Below, piece by piece: positions 16,374 to 26,185 of a DNA stretch of 64,000 bases. Every line of letters begins with the position of its first letter. Positions within the stretch are counted from its first letter, which is position 1. The DNA comes from JANMZO01 sp963763135 (lineage in GTDB: Bacteria; Actinomycetota; Acidimicrobiia; Acidimicrobiales; JANYDT01), in contig CAVXNJ010000004.1 of NCBI GenBank assembly GCA_963763135.1, positions 124,001-188,000 of the forward strand. Reading direction: 5' to 3'. The notes beneath the pieces were generated by a model. The model saw nothing but the letters and a program-made list of their open reading frames with translations, had not been told where the DNA came from and did not search any database. A program made the translations under genes and the position numbers.

Positions 16374-18431
16374 TCAGCTGGAGGTGAGGAGGCCGCGGCC
16401 CCGGAGAAGTGGTTCGATGCCGGCGTCGCGCCCGCGGAACTGACGGTACGCAAAGCCCGGTTCAAGGGTGTTACCCGACGAGTAAATGTAGGTGCGCAGT
16501 CGATCCGCGGTGTCGGGATCGAAGAGGTCGCCCGCCTCGCTGAAGGCATCGAAGGCGTCAGCGTCGAGCACTTCAGCCCACATGTACACGTAGTAATTCG
16601 ACGCGTAATAGCCGCTGGAGAACAGGTGGCCGAACTGGGTGAGCCGGTGGCGCATCACCATGGCGTGCGGCATGCCGAGGTTCGCGAGCGTGGTGCGCTC
16701 GAACTCTCCGAGGTCGAGTGTGGACAGGTCGGTCAGTTGGTGCAGTGCCATGTCGACTAGCGCACATGATGTGTATTCGACGGTCTCAAAACCCTGGTTG
16801 AAATGAGCGCTCTTCTGAATGCGCTCGATGAGATCGTCGGGAATGGGCTCACCGGTTTCCACGTGTTTGGCATGACGACGAAGCACCTCGGGTTCGAGCA
16901 ACCAGTGCTCAAACAGCTGCGAGGGCAACTCCACGAAGTCACGTAGGACGGCCGTACCAGCGAGACGGGCGTAGGGAACGTTGGACAGCAGACCGTGCAA
17001 TCCATGACCAAACTCATGAAAGAGCGTGCGGGCGTCGTCGAGGCTGAGGAGAGTCGGTGAACCGGCTTCGGCCTTTGCGAAGTTGTTGTGGTTCGCGATG
17101 ATCGGAAAACGGGCGTCGCCTTCGAGGGTGTTGTCTCGCAGCCGGTAGCTGCTCATCCATGCGCCGCTCTTCTTCGTGGGCCGGGCAAAGTTGTCAGACA
17201 GGAATACTCCGTAACGTTGCCCCTCGCGATCAAGCACTTCGAAGGTACGGACATCGGGATGGTACGTGGTGATCTCGGGCCGCTCGACGAACGAGATTCC
17301 GAAGAGTCGGTTCGCACAGTCAAACGCCGCCGCCAAGACGGAGTCGAGTGAGAAGTACGGCTTCACCTCGTCGTCGCTCAAGTCGTATTTCGTCTGCCGG
17401 ACCTGTTCGGCGTAATGGCGCCAATCCCAACCTTCGACATCGGGTTGACCGGCGGCCCGCGCCAGCCCGTTGAGCTCCTCGTATTCGGCCAGAGCGGAGG
17501 ACCGGGCCGGTGTCCAGACCCGGTTCAGCAACGCTTCGACCGACGACGGCGCTTTGGCCATGGTGTCGTCGAGTTGATATTCGGTGAAGTTCGCAAAGCC
17601 GTGGAGCCGCGCCAATTCGAGCCGCAACGCAAGAATCTGTGTGATGAGGGGCCGGTTGTCGGTGTCGTTGCCGTTCTCGCCCCGCTTGATCCACGCACTC
17701 CATGCCTTCTCCCGGAGATCCCGACGGGTCGAGAACGTGAGAAACGGGCTCACGAGAGACCGGGAGAGGGTTATCACGTGGGCGCCATCCGGAAGCCCGG
17801 CGTCGGCCGCCGCACCACGCGCCGCGGCGCGCAACCAGTCGGGCAAACCAGCAAGATCGGCTTCACCGTTGAGTTCCAATTTCCACGTGGACTCGTCGGA
17901 CAGCAGGTTCTGCGAGAACTGGGTTTGCAGGACTGCTAGTTCCTCGGCGATTTCCGCGGCACGGGTGCGGTCGTCGCCGGTGAGACGGGCTCCGCCCCGG
18001 ACGAAGTCGAGGAGGTAGCGGTCGAGAAGCCGAAGCGCGGCGTCGTCGACGTCGAGTTCAGCGCGCATAGCGTTGACCGCTTCAAGCCGGGCGAAGATCC
18101 CTTCGTGCAGCGAGATGCTGGAGTCGTGGGCCGCGAGTTTTGGCGAAAGTATCCGCTCGGCTTCCTGGAGTACCGGGCTGGTTTCCGCCGAGCAAAGGTT
18201 GCCGAACAACCGACTCAGTTGCGTAAGGACGGCCCCGGCCCGGTCGAAGGCCAGAACCGTGTTTTCAAAGTCGGGAGGCTCGGGGTTGTTGGCGATCCCG
18301 TCGATTTCGACCAGGTTGTCGGCCATGGCGGTTTCGAACGCGGCCACAAACTGGCTCGGATCGATCGACGAAAAATCGGGTAGGGCGAGCGGCCCGGTCC
18401 ACTCGCGTAACAGGAATTGCGTTTCGGCCAT
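16374..18431 (-). CDS. M3 family oligopeptidase (oligopeptidase A / Dcp type)
   Basis: 685-residue cytoplasmic zinc metallopeptidase that cleaves short peptides. The zinc motif is HEFGH in DARTLFHEFGHGLHGLLS, followed by the family segment DFVELPSQLFEHWLLEP. The substrate-closing region SGYYASNYYVYMWAEVLDADAFDAF is present near the C-terminus. The length matches the family. MAETQ at 18431 is preferred over the ATG five codons upstream. It is divergent from a diguanylate cyclase gene. Confidence 0.9.
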   Translation of the reverse strand: MAETQFLLREWTGPLALPDFSSIDPSQFVAAFETAMADNLVEIDGIANNPEPPDFENTVLAFDRAGAVLTQLSRLFGNLCSAETSPVLQEAERILSPKLAAHDSSISLHEGIFARLEAVNAMRAELDVDDAALRLLDRYLLDFVRGGARLTGDDRTRAAEIAEELAVLQTQFSQNLLSDESTWKLELNGEADLAGLPDWLRAAARGAAADAGLPDGAHVITLSRSLVSPFLTFSTRRDLREKAWSAWIKRGENGNDTDNRPLITQILALRLELARLHGFANFTEYQLDDTMAKAPSSVEALLNRVWTPARSSALAEYEELNGLARAAGQPDVEGWDWRHYAEQVRQTKYDLSDDEVKPYFSLDSVLAAAFDCANRLFGISFVERPEITTYHPDVRTFEVLDREGQRYGVFLSDNFARPTKKSGAWMSSYRLRDNTLEGDARFPIIANHNNFAKAEAGSPTLLSLDDARTLFHEFGHGLHGLLSNVPYARLAGTAVLRDFVELPSQLFEHWLLEPEVLRRHAKHVETGEPIPDDLIERIQKSAHFNQGFETVEYTSCALVDMALHQLTDLSTLDLGEFERTTLANLGMPHAMVMRHRLTQFGHLFSSGYYASNYYVYMWAEVLDADAFDAFSEAGDLFDPDTADRLRTYIYSSGNTLEPGFAYRQFRGRDAGIEPLLRGRGLLTSS

Positions 18432-18669
18432 AGGTGAGCTTTGCACGACTCGCTCGCGGTATCGACAATCCCGATGCTGTCGGGAGTGCTGAGGTTTCCC
18501 GAAGGTGAGTCGGCGACACCGTCGCGATCATTTGACGAACGCGTCAGAAGCCCGCAATTCCTCCTGAGTTTTTGTCAAGTCTCACTCTCAGCGGTCGAAT
18601 GGAGAGTGAAAGTGTCGACGCATCTCATCCCGATTCGAAGGGAATGTCTCGACGGCGCCGAAGGTGGCC

Positions 18670-19956
18670 ATGAACGCAGTGCAGATGTCACCCAAAATCC
18701 CTCGTGCGCCGATTGGTGCCGCGTCGTTGGAAGGAACCCGACTGGGTCGACGGGTGCGTCGGGCCATGGAACTCGGCGCCGCATTCACGACCATCTTCAC
18801 CGACACGAATCTCTTCATCGAATGGGTCAGCGACAGCGTCGTCGACGCGCTCGGCTTCGCGCCCCACGAACTGGTCGGCGTGAACGGAATGGATCTGATC
18901 CATCCGGATGACCTTGCCGACAACATGAGTCTGATAGCTGACCAGTTGGCCACACCGGTGAGCTACGGCGACGGTGCCGATCCGGCTCGAAGATCACTGA
19001 ACACGCTTCGAATGCGTCACAGCGACGGTTCGTATACGGCCGTAGAAATTGCGGTCACGAACCTGTCCAATGACCCCGAGGTCGCCGGGTTCTTCATTTA
19101 CGCTCGACCGGCCGATGACCGGCGACATATGGAGGAGGCCTATCGTCGGCTCGCCTCAGGCGCAAACTCGGACGCGGTGGTTGAATCCACCGTGTCGCTG
19201 CTCAAGTCGCAATTCATTGGCGCGGCGGTCAGCATCACGATGAGCGCCGGTGCCGCGGACGGGCTCACCGAAGAACTTGCGAACGATCCGTGGGCGTTTG
19301 TCGTACGCGACCCATGGGACGTCCCACTCGGGTGCATACGGGTTCAGCTTCCGGGAAACGAATCGGCGCCGAGCGCCTGGGTGCGTCATGTGATCGCCCG
19401 TTCCGAGGACATTCTGCGGCTATTGAGCCAGCGCGAGAACCTTCTTCGACAGCTTCGCCGGGCGGCTATCACCGATGCGTTGACCGGGGCCTTGAACCGC
19501 CGAGGACTACGCGAGGTCTTCGACGAGATGGCAGCACGATCGACGCCGTCGCCAACCGCCCTTCTCTACATCGACCTCGACGACTTCAAGCGAATCAATG
19601 ACACCTTCGGTCATCTGCGCGCAGATGAAGTGCTGCGAGCGGTAGTCGGGCGTTTGAACGGCTCGATCCGTGACGGCGACGTCGTGGCCCGACTGGGCGG
19701 CGACGAGTTCGCTGTCGTGTGTCGTCGGGTGTTTCCCGATGACGGCGTGGATGTGGTGGCCCAACGGATCCTCAGGCGCTTCCGTGAGCCCGTGATCGTG
19801 GAGGACTCGATCATCCAGGTGTCGATGAGTGTCGGTGTGGCGGTGACCCGCGTCGGCCACTACGACCGTTTGCTCGGTTCGGCCGACCGAGCCCTTCTCC
19901 TGGCGAAGGCCGCCGGCAAAGCGCAGAGCATCACCGTGTCGGTCGACGAAGCCTGA
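18670..19956 (+). CDS. PAS-GGDEF diguanylate cyclase
   Basis: 428 residues. A PAS domain (about residues 35-150, FTTIFTDTNLFIEWVSDSVV to FIYARP), a linker region of about 100 residues, and a GGDEF domain from about residue 265. The domain has YIDLDDFKRINDTFGH, an intact GGDEF in VARLGGDEFAVVCRR, and no obvious RxxD inhibitory site directly before it. It should make c-di-GMP from two GTP. No transmembrane segments are seen, so it is cytoplasmic. A ribosome-binding site (GAAGG) favours the ATG at 18670 over the GTG at 18664. It lies directly upstream of a chemoreceptor. Confidence 0.88.
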   Translation: MNAVQMSPKIPRAPIGAASLEGTRLGRRVRRAMELGAAFTTIFTDTNLFIEWVSDSVVDALGFAPHELVGVNGMDLIHPDDLADNMSLIADQLATPVSYGDGADPARRSLNTLRMRHSDGSYTAVEIAVTNLSNDPEVAGFFIYARPADDRRHMEEAYRRLASGANSDAVVESTVSLLKSQFIGAAVSITMSAGAADGLTEELANDPWAFVVRDPWDVPLGCIRVQLPGNESAPSAWVRHVIARSEDILRLLSQRENLLRQLRRAAITDALTGALNRRGLREVFDEMAARSTPSPTALLYIDLDDFKRINDTFGHLRADEVLRAVVGRLNGSIRDGDVVARLGGDEFAVVCRRVFPDDGVDVVAQRILRRFREPVIVEDSIIQVSMSVGVAVTRVGHYDRLLGSADRALLLAKAAGKAQSITVSVDEA

Positions 19957-19972
19957 GCGAAGATCCCGTCTG

Positions 19973-20023
19973 CGACGTTTGGATGTTCGTGCGCGTTGAG
20001 CGGGCAGATCATTCCAAACGTCG
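19973..20023. promoter_or_regulatory. Inverted repeat between diguanylate cyclase and chemoreceptor genes
   Basis: CGACGTTTGGA (19973-19983) and its exact complement TCCAAACGTCG (20013-20023) with a 29-bp interior, 17 bp after the diguanylate cyclase stop and about 120 bp before the chemoreceptor start. It could be a weak terminator or a protein site; no U-tract follows. Confidence 0.45.
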
Positions 20024-20143
20024 TGCGTCATGCGCTGCCGGGTTTCGTGTGCAGCCTCGTAGAACCTGTCAGTTCCTCGTGGACTCCGCCGATGGGGTCA
20101 GGGAGTGTCTCGTCCATTCGCTCCCGACCGAAGGATCCAGCCA

Positions 20144-21739
20144 ATGAACAAGTCATCGATACGAACCAAGGTCATGGGTCTCGTCGGCGTGATCGGCCTT
20201 TTGGCTGCGGTGGTTGCGGTCACCAGCGTGATGGCACTTCGCTCAGTGTCTGACCAGGTCGACAATCTGGCTGAACGCCAAGCCGCGAGCCAGACGCTGT
20301 TGCTGAACATCGACCGCGATCTCCAGCAGACCCAACTGGCGTTGGAGCGGGCCCTCCGGCTTCCCCCTGGCGAGGACCGAACCGCGGCTGCTGCGGATTT
20401 CACGGAGAACGCCCAGCAGACCATCGATCGTTGGAAGACCTATCAGCCGCTCGCGTTCGGTACCCCGGAGGAACGGGCCGAGTGGCCGATCTACGAGTCG
20501 AAGCGGACCCAGTGGCTTGATCTCGCGAACGCCATGCTCTCAGGTCCGACCCCGAACGCGCTTCAGATGACCGAGCTCGCGGCGGCCTTCGATGGTGCTC
20601 GCGATGTCGTCGACAAGATCGGCGGCGACATCTACGAAGTCGTCGTCCCCAAGACCGCGAAGACCGTACGCCAGACCGCTCGTGACCGGACCGTGCTGCT
20701 GCTCGCCATGGTTGGCGCGGTCGTGGTGCTGACGATTGGAGCGGCTCTGCTGCTCGCCCGGCTTCTTCGGCCGTTGGCGGCATTGCGGTCGGGGGCCGAA
20801 CGAATTGCCCACGGCGACGTGAAGGTTCAGTTCGCCCACCAGTCAGGCGACGAGATCGGCCAGTTGGCCTCGGCGTTTGCCTCGATGACCGCGTTCCTCG
20901 CCGAGACCGCCGACACGCTCGACGCGATCGGCCGGGGTGATCTCACTACCGAAGTGCAGACCAGGGGTGACGATGACGCCGTTGGCGGTTCGCTTTCCAC
21001 CACCGTCAAATCGCTCCGCACACTCGTGGGTGACTTGCGGTCGATCACGTCGCAGCTCGCTGCGTCGTCGGCATCACTCACGCAGCTCAGCCACAACCTC
21101 GTGGAAGCAGCCGATTCAACGTCGACGCAGGCCGACTCCGTTGCGGCCGCGAGTACGGAGATGGACGCAACGATTCAGAGTGTGTCAGAAGGCGCCAGTC
21201 AGGTGGCCAGCATCTCTGATATCGCCCGGGACACGGCTAACCGTGCCCAGGTCGCGATCCAGCGACTCACGATGTCGAGTCAGGAGATCGGTGACGTCAT
21301 CGAGATCATCACCGGCATCGCCTCGCGAACGAACCTGCTTGCCTTGAACGCAACGATCGAGGCCGCCCGAGCCGGCGCCGCGGGCCGTGGATTCTCGGTC
21401 GTCGCGAACGAAGTCAAGGAACTCGCCGCCCAGACCAGCCGTGCCACCGACGGTGTGCGGAACAAGGTCATCGCCATTCAGGCCGATACCAACGCTGCGA
21501 CTCAGGCGATCGACGATGTCGTCGGCAGCATCGACCAAATGCGGGAATTCGCTGGCGAAGTCGCCGCCGCAGTCATGCAGCAGTCGGCCACCACCGGCGA
21601 AATCGCGAGGTCCGTGTACATGGTCGTGAACGCCGCCGAAGCCACGAAGTCCGCTTCGGCCCTCGCCGAAGGCGCGAGCGCCGAACTCGATCAGCTCGCC
21701 CGCAATCTCGACGTCGCCCTCTCGGCATTTCGCACCTGA
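20144..21739 (+). CDS. Methyl-accepting chemotaxis protein
   Basis: 531-residue chemoreceptor. N-terminal transmembrane helix (about 10-32), a helical extracytoplasmic region (about 33-185) of the four-helix-bundle type, a second transmembrane helix (about 192-215), HAMP domain (RPLAALRSGAERIAHGDVKV) and a methyl-accepting signalling domain whose hairpin tip reads IASRTNLLALNATIEAARAG. The ligand is unknown. No che or flagellar genes are in this window. A ribosome-binding site (AAGGA) precedes the ATG at 20144, chosen over the weak in-frame start at 20105. Confidence 0.93.
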   Translation: MNKSSIRTKVMGLVGVIGLLAAVVAVTSVMALRSVSDQVDNLAERQAASQTLLLNIDRDLQQTQLALERALRLPPGEDRTAAAADFTENAQQTIDRWKTYQPLAFGTPEERAEWPIYESKRTQWLDLANAMLSGPTPNALQMTELAAAFDGARDVVDKIGGDIYEVVVPKTAKTVRQTARDRTVLLLAMVGAVVVLTIGAALLLARLLRPLAALRSGAERIAHGDVKVQFAHQSGDEIGQLASAFASMTAFLAETADTLDAIGRGDLTTEVQTRGDDDAVGGSLSTTVKSLRTLVGDLRSITSQLAASSASLTQLSHNLVEAADSTSTQADSVAAASTEMDATIQSVSEGASQVASISDIARDTANRAQVAIQRLTMSSQEIGDVIEIITGIASRTNLLALNATIEAARAGAAGRGFSVVANEVKELAAQTSRATDGVRNKVIAIQADTNAATQAIDDVVGSIDQMREFAGEVAAAVMQQSATTGEIARSVYMVVNAAEATKSASALAEGASAELDQLARNLDVALSAFRT

Positions 21740-22013
21740 GTCTGGCCTGGCGACCGACAGGGCAAACGGCTCCGGTCGAATTGCGACCAGGCCGGTACGC
21801 TCGGTGGCGGTGGCGGTGGCGAGGACCGCGATGGCGAAGGACGAGTCGAATCGGGGGCGTCTCGACGGGTAGTGGATCCTCGCTGGCCCGATCTGGATCT
21901 CTCTTTTGCGTCCGCAGCGTCGGTTTACAACAGGATCCGAAACCATCACGGGATCGTGTCGATCGTCCTCACCGGCTTTGTTGTGAATATTCGGCTTCGG
22001 ATATCATTTCTTG

Positions 22014-22214
22014 ATGAGTAAGACATCCGTAGAGATCGATCGAGATATCGCTGATCGGGCCGCCGCCATCCTTGGTACTACGTCCCTACGCGACACCATT
22101 CATGCCTCGATGCTTGAAGTAGTGAACGCGAAACGTCGGCTGGAACTTCTCGCCCTGCTGAGCGAGCCCGGTCGCTTCGACTTTGCGGCCGATGACGCTT
22201 GGGGCGGAGACTGA
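22014..22214 (+). CDS. vapB: VapB-like antitoxin
   Basis: 66-residue protein of the type-II antitoxin group with an N-terminal ribbon-helix-helix-like part (SKTSVEIDRDIADRAAAILG) and an acidic, aromatic toxin-binding tail (RFDFAADDAWGGD). Its stop directly abuts the start of a PIN-domain toxin gene. Such antitoxins bind the toxin and repress their own promoter; the sequence just upstream holds two small palindromes (GAATATTC, GATATC) at 21987-22003 that may be the operator. ATG 22014 is preferred over TTG 22011. Confidence 0.8.
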   Translation: MSKTSVEIDRDIADRAAAILGTTSLRDTIHASMLEVVNAKRRLELLALLSEPGRFDFAADDAWGGD

Positions 22215-22634
22215 ATGCCACGAGCGGCATTTCTCGCTGACACCAGTGCGTTTGCCCGGCTCGACAAGCCCAACGTTCTCGCAGCGCTCGGTCCCCTCAT
22301 CGCTCAGGGTCAGGTGGCGATCTGCGGTCCGGTGGCGTTCGAATTGGGGTTTTCCGCCAGAAACCTCGTCGACTACCAAGCGATTGCTGAACGCGTCGAC
22401 GCGTTTGAGTGGGTCCCCGTAACCGATGGCGATCACCGACGCTCGCTCGATGTGCAGCGTCAATTGGCCGGGCGTGGTCAGCACCGTGCGCTTTCGCTAG
22501 TTGACGCGCTGGTCGCCGCCGTCGCTGAGAGTAGGTCCATGACGGTCCTTCATTACGACGCCGATTTTGAAACTGTGGCCAACCTCACCGGCCAGGCCCA
22601 CCGTTGGGTTGTCGGGCGGGGAACCGCTGACTGA
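22215..22634 (+). CDS. vapC: PIN-domain toxin (VapC-like)
   Basis: 139-residue PIN ribonuclease. The four acidic metal-binding residues are visible: D9 (LADTSAF), E43 (AFELG), D97 (LVDALVAA) and D115/D117 (HYDADFE). VapC toxins usually cut tRNA or rRNA and stop translation when the antitoxin is lost. The gene begins right after the antitoxin stop (TGAATG), so the pair is translationally linked. The active site looks intact, so it may be functional. Confidence 0.87.
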   Translation: MPRAAFLADTSAFARLDKPNVLAALGPLIAQGQVAICGPVAFELGFSARNLVDYQAIAERVDAFEWVPVTDGDHRRSLDVQRQLAGRGQHRALSLVDALVAAVAESRSMTVLHYDADFETVANLTGQAHRWVVGRGTAD

Positions 22635-22782
22635 AGGTGGTGGCATCCCGACGTGGGCTGATTTGTCGCCCAACTTGGGGTTTGTTGGCACTGGCGAGAC
22701 GATTTCCGGCCGGGTTGGGTACCTGGCTGAGTCGGGGACCGTGCGGCCAGAATCGGGTCTGAGTTGGGTGCGAAGACCAACC

Positions 22783-24330
22783 CTACGGGCGGAGGCCGGT
22801 TTGGCGGCCGCCAGGTTGGCGTAGGGGAGCGGCGAGGTTCGCGAACTCGACGAGGTGCTTGCGGGTGTCGCGTGGGTCGATGATTTCTTCGACCTGGAAC
22901 GTCTCAGTGGTGCGGAAGGGGGAGCGGACCCGATTCAACCGCACGTTGATGTCGGCCAGCAACGCCTCGGGATCGTCGGACGCCGCCAGATCAGCTTTGT
23001 AGGCCGCTTCGATGCCGCCTTCGAGCGGAAGCGAACCCCAGTCGCCCGACGGCCAGGCGGCGCGGAACATGATGTTCGTGTGCGGGTGGTGTCCCGCTCC
23101 CGCCACGCCGTAGACCCGGCGCAGGATGATCGAGCACCACGGGGTCTTGGCCTGGTAGATCGCCGAGAGCATCCGAGCGCCGTGACGAATGGTGGAGGCC
23201 TTCTCGCCGCCGACGCCGATCACGAAACCGGGCTGATCGACGAGGTGCATGACGGGAAGGTGGAACGTATCGCAGAGGTCGACGAAGCGAGTGATCTTGT
23301 CGGCAGCGTCGGAGGTCCAACCGGCCCCGTAGTGGTACGGATCGGAGGCGAGAACGCCGACCGGCCACCCGTCGATACGGGCGAGTCCGGTGACGGCGCT
23401 GCGGCCCCACATCTTGCCGATCTCAAAGTATGAGTCCTTATCAACGACGGAGTTGATGATCTTGCGAACCTGGTAGACCTTGCGTCGATCACGGGGAATA
23501 GCTTCCATCAACCATTCATCTGCGCGCATAGGGTCGTCGGTCGGCGTGGCCCGAGGCGGGAGATCGTGCACCGACGAACCGAGGTACGACAGAAACTTAC
23601 GTGTACGTACGAATGCCTCCTCCTCGGTGTCGACCTCGTCGTCGACGGTGCCGTTGCGGGCATGGATGTGGGTGCCGCCGAGTTCCTCTTTGGTCACGTG
23701 TTCACCGAGTCGGGCCACGACCGGAGGGCCGGCCACGAACACCTGGCTGATCTCCTTCACCATCAACGAATAGTGGGCGACGACGGTTCGCGCCGCGCCG
23801 AGTCCGGCGACCGAACCGAGCGCCAACGCCACGACCGGAACGGTCTCCATGTTCAGCACGACCCACTGCCAGCCGGGATTCGCCGGAACGTAGGTGCGGC
23901 CGGTCATTTCGAGTGTCTTCACCGAACCACCGCCGCCGGTGCCGTCGATCAACCGAACCACCGGAATCCGCAGTTCGTTGGCCATCTGCTCGGAGCGGAC
24001 CTGCTTCTCCCAGATCGATGCGTCGGCCGCACCACCCCGCACCGTAAAGTCGTCGCCGCCGACCACGACCGGCCGATTGTCGATCCGACCACGTCCCATC
24101 ACGAAGTTCGTCGGCTGAAAGCCCGTCATGTCGCCGGTTTCGTCGTCGTAGGTGGCGACGCCGGAAATCTTGCCGATCTCATGGAAGCTTCCCGGGTCCA
24201 GTAGGGCGGCGATCCGCTCCCGGACGTTCAGTTTCCCGTTGTCGCTGTGCCGCTTGAGTTTCTCGGGCCCACCCATTTCTTCGGCGAGAGCCTCACGGCG
24301 GTGCAATTCATCGATTTCGGGTTGCCACAT
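22783..24330 (-). CDS. Acyl-CoA carboxylase carboxyltransferase (beta) subunit
   Basis: 515-residue biotin-dependent carboxyltransferase subunit of the propionyl-CoA/methylmalonyl-CoA type. The N-terminal half has the acyl-CoA-binding GGDDFTVRGGAAD and RLIDGTGGGGSV. The C-terminal half has LVDQPGFVIGVGGEKASTIRHGARML and GAGHHPHTNIMFRAAWPSG. The frame stays open to 25308, but that part is antisense to pdxS; the ATG at 24330 (MWQPEIDEL) is where homology starts. The alpha (biotin carboxylase) partner is not in the window. It is divergent from pdxS with 150 bp between. The 148-bp gap after its 3' end shows no recognised feature. Confidence 0.88.
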   Translation of the reverse strand: MWQPEIDELHRREALAEEMGGPEKLKRHSDNGKLNVRERIAALLDPGSFHEIGKISGVATYDDETGDMTGFQPTNFVMGRGRIDNRPVVVGGDDFTVRGGAADASIWEKQVRSEQMANELRIPVVRLIDGTGGGGSVKTLEMTGRTYVPANPGWQWVVLNMETVPVVALALGSVAGLGAARTVVAHYSLMVKEISQVFVAGPPVVARLGEHVTKEELGGTHIHARNGTVDDEVDTEEEAFVRTRKFLSYLGSSVHDLPPRATPTDDPMRADEWLMEAIPRDRRKVYQVRKIINSVVDKDSYFEIGKMWGRSAVTGLARIDGWPVGVLASDPYHYGAGWTSDAADKITRFVDLCDTFHLPVMHLVDQPGFVIGVGGEKASTIRHGARMLSAIYQAKTPWCSIILRRVYGVAGAGHHPHTNIMFRAAWPSGDWGSLPLEGGIEAAYKADLAASDDPEALLADINVRLNRVRSPFRTTETFQVEEIIDPRDTRKHLVEFANLAAPLRQPGGRQTGLRP

Positions 24331-24480
24331 GCCGCCCAGGTTGCCGCAGAAGGCGTGACAAATGCCATTGCGCCGCGGCCGAGGGGTCGCGTTGTCCGAG
24401 ATCCCCGCCAGTTTGAGCCACGAACACGCCGCGGCAAACCAACTACGGATGTAGGTCTGAGCGGGAATACACTGGTACGC

Positions 24481-25410
24481 ATGACTTCTTCGCAGAATCC
24501 GTCCAACACGCGATCCGTCGGTACCGCCCGCGTCAAGCGGGGCCTCGCCGAAATGCTCAAAGGCGGCGTGATCATGGACGTGATGAACGTCGAGCAGGCC
24601 AAGATCGCCGAAGATGCCGGCGCCACGGCCGTCATGGCACTTGAGCGCATTCCGAGCCGTATCCGCCGCGATGGTGGTGTCGCCCGTATGAGCGATCCGC
24701 TCATGATCGAAGAGATCCAGGGTGCGATCCGCGGCGACATTTCCGATGGCGTGAGCATCCCGGTGATGGCGAAGGTCCGCATCGGCCACTTCGTCGAAGC
24801 TCAGATCCTCGAAGCGCTCGGCGTCGACTTCATCGACGAATCCGAAGTACTCACCCCGGCCGACGAAGCCCACCACATCGACAAATGGGCGTTCACCGTA
24901 CCGTTCGTCTGCGGTGCGACCAACCTCGGCGAGGCGCTCCGCCGCATTTCCGAAGGCGCGTGCATGATCCGCTCCAAGGGTGAAGCAGGCACCGGCAACA
25001 TCATCGAAGCGGTCCGTCACCTCCGCTCCATCCTCGGCGACATCCGCAAGATCACCCAGGCCGACTCGGCGGAGCTGTTTGGCTGGGCCAAGGACCTCCA
25101 GGCTCCCTACGAGCTCGTCGCCGAAATCGCCGAAACCGGCAAGCTGCCGGTCCCGCTTTTCTCCGCCGGAGGCGTCGCCACCCCGGCCGACGCCGCTCTT
25201 TGCATGCAGCTCGGCGCCGAAGCCGTGTTCGTCGGCTCCGGCATCTTCGAGTCGTCTGATCCGTCGGCCGTGGCGAAGGCCATCGTCGAAGCGGCCACGC
25301 ACTACCAAGACGCGTCGATCCTCGCCAAGGTCAGCCGTGGGCTTGGCGCACTCATGCCGGGCCTCGAAATGGGCAAGCTTGAGGTCAAATACGCCGAGCG
25401 CGGCTGGTAA
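24481..25410 (+). CDS. pdxS: Pyridoxal 5'-phosphate synthase subunit PdxS
   Basis: 309-residue (beta/alpha)8 synthase subunit of the DXP-independent PLP pathway. It joins ribose 5-phosphate, glyceraldehyde 3-phosphate and ammonia. Diagnostic segments are GTARVKRGLAEMLKGGVIMD, MALERIPSRIRRDGGVARMS, the catalytic-lysine region VMAKVRIGHFVEA and GACMIRSKGEAGTG. The ATG at 24481 fits homology; the open frame upstream is not conserved. The glutaminase partner pdxT follows 66 bp downstream. Confidence 0.95.
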   Translation: MTSSQNPSNTRSVGTARVKRGLAEMLKGGVIMDVMNVEQAKIAEDAGATAVMALERIPSRIRRDGGVARMSDPLMIEEIQGAIRGDISDGVSIPVMAKVRIGHFVEAQILEALGVDFIDESEVLTPADEAHHIDKWAFTVPFVCGATNLGEALRRISEGACMIRSKGEAGTGNIIEAVRHLRSILGDIRKITQADSAELFGWAKDLQAPYELVAEIAETGKLPVPLFSAGGVATPADAALCMQLGAEAVFVGSGIFESSDPSAVAKAIVEAATHYQDASILAKVSRGLGALMPGLEMGKLEVKYAERGW

Positions 25411-25476
25411 TCGCCTTTTCTGTGAGCTCGGGGTCCGTCTGCGGATGGGCGACCGGAGTTCACGCGCGGTGCATCT

Positions 25477-26154
25477 ATGAAAGCAACTGACCTAGCTCCC
25501 GGAGGGTGGCTACGCCCCCACGAAGCCGACTTGGCCCTCAGCGAAGCCGCGTCCCGCTTCGCCGGTCGCCGGGTCGGCGTCCTCGCGTTGCAGGGCGCCT
25601 TTGCTGAGCACGCGTTGGCGCTCCGCCGCCTGGGCGTCGAGGTGTCGGAAGTCCGGCGCCCGGCCCACTTGGAGAAGGTCGAAGCGCTGGCCATGCCGGG
25701 TGGAGAGTCGACGACCATGTCGCGTCTCCTAGGCACCAGCGAGCTGTTCGAGCCTCTGAAGGAACGCCTCGAGGCCGGAATGCCGGCGTTCGGTACGTGT
25801 GCCGGGATGATCCTGCTGGCCACGGAGATCGCCGACGGCCGACCCGATCAGCGCAGCTTCGGCGTGCTCGATGTTCGCGTCCGCCGGAACGGTTACGGTC
25901 GCCAGATCGACTCGTTCGAAGAGGATCTGGTGGTCACGGGCCTGGACCTGCCGTTCCGAGCCGTTTTCATCCGCGCTCCGGTCGTTGAGCGGGTCGGCGA
26001 CACCGTGAAGGTGCTCGCTGTGGCCGACGGAAATCCGGTTTTGCTGCAGGGTGGCACACAGGGGCAGATTTTTGCGTCATCCTTTCATCCCGAGATCACC
26101 GCCGATCTCTCCATCCATCACCTGTTCTTGCAGGCCGCTTTCCCGGCTGCTTGA
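25477..26154 (+). CDS. pdxT: Pyridoxal 5'-phosphate synthase glutaminase subunit PdxT
   Basis: 225-residue class-I glutaminase that feeds ammonia to PdxS. Visible residues are GGESTTMSRLL, nucleophile C in FGTCAGMILLA, and the His/Glu pair in SSFHPEIT. The first about 30 residues (MKATDLAPGGWLRPHEADLA onward) extend beyond the usual PdxT start, which would be near VGVLALQGAF; a shorter start within the extension is possible but no ATG lies at the domain edge. Order pdxS-pdxT-yebC matches other actinomycetes. Confidence 0.92.
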   Translation: MKATDLAPGGWLRPHEADLALSEAASRFAGRRVGVLALQGAFAEHALALRRLGVEVSEVRRPAHLEKVEALAMPGGESTTMSRLLGTSELFEPLKERLEAGMPAFGTCAGMILLATEIADGRPDQRSFGVLDVRVRRNGYGRQIDSFEEDLVVTGLDLPFRAVFIRAPVVERVGDTVKVLAVADGNPVLLQGGTQGQIFASSFHPEITADLSIHHLFLQAAFPAA

Positions 26155-26185
26155 GCAGGCAACAACTCGCTGAGGTACCACCGCC

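Noticed and set aside
22783..25308. 841-residue reading of the carboxyltransferase
   Set aside because: The upstream 326 residues are antisense to pdxS and have no homology; the gene starts at 24330.
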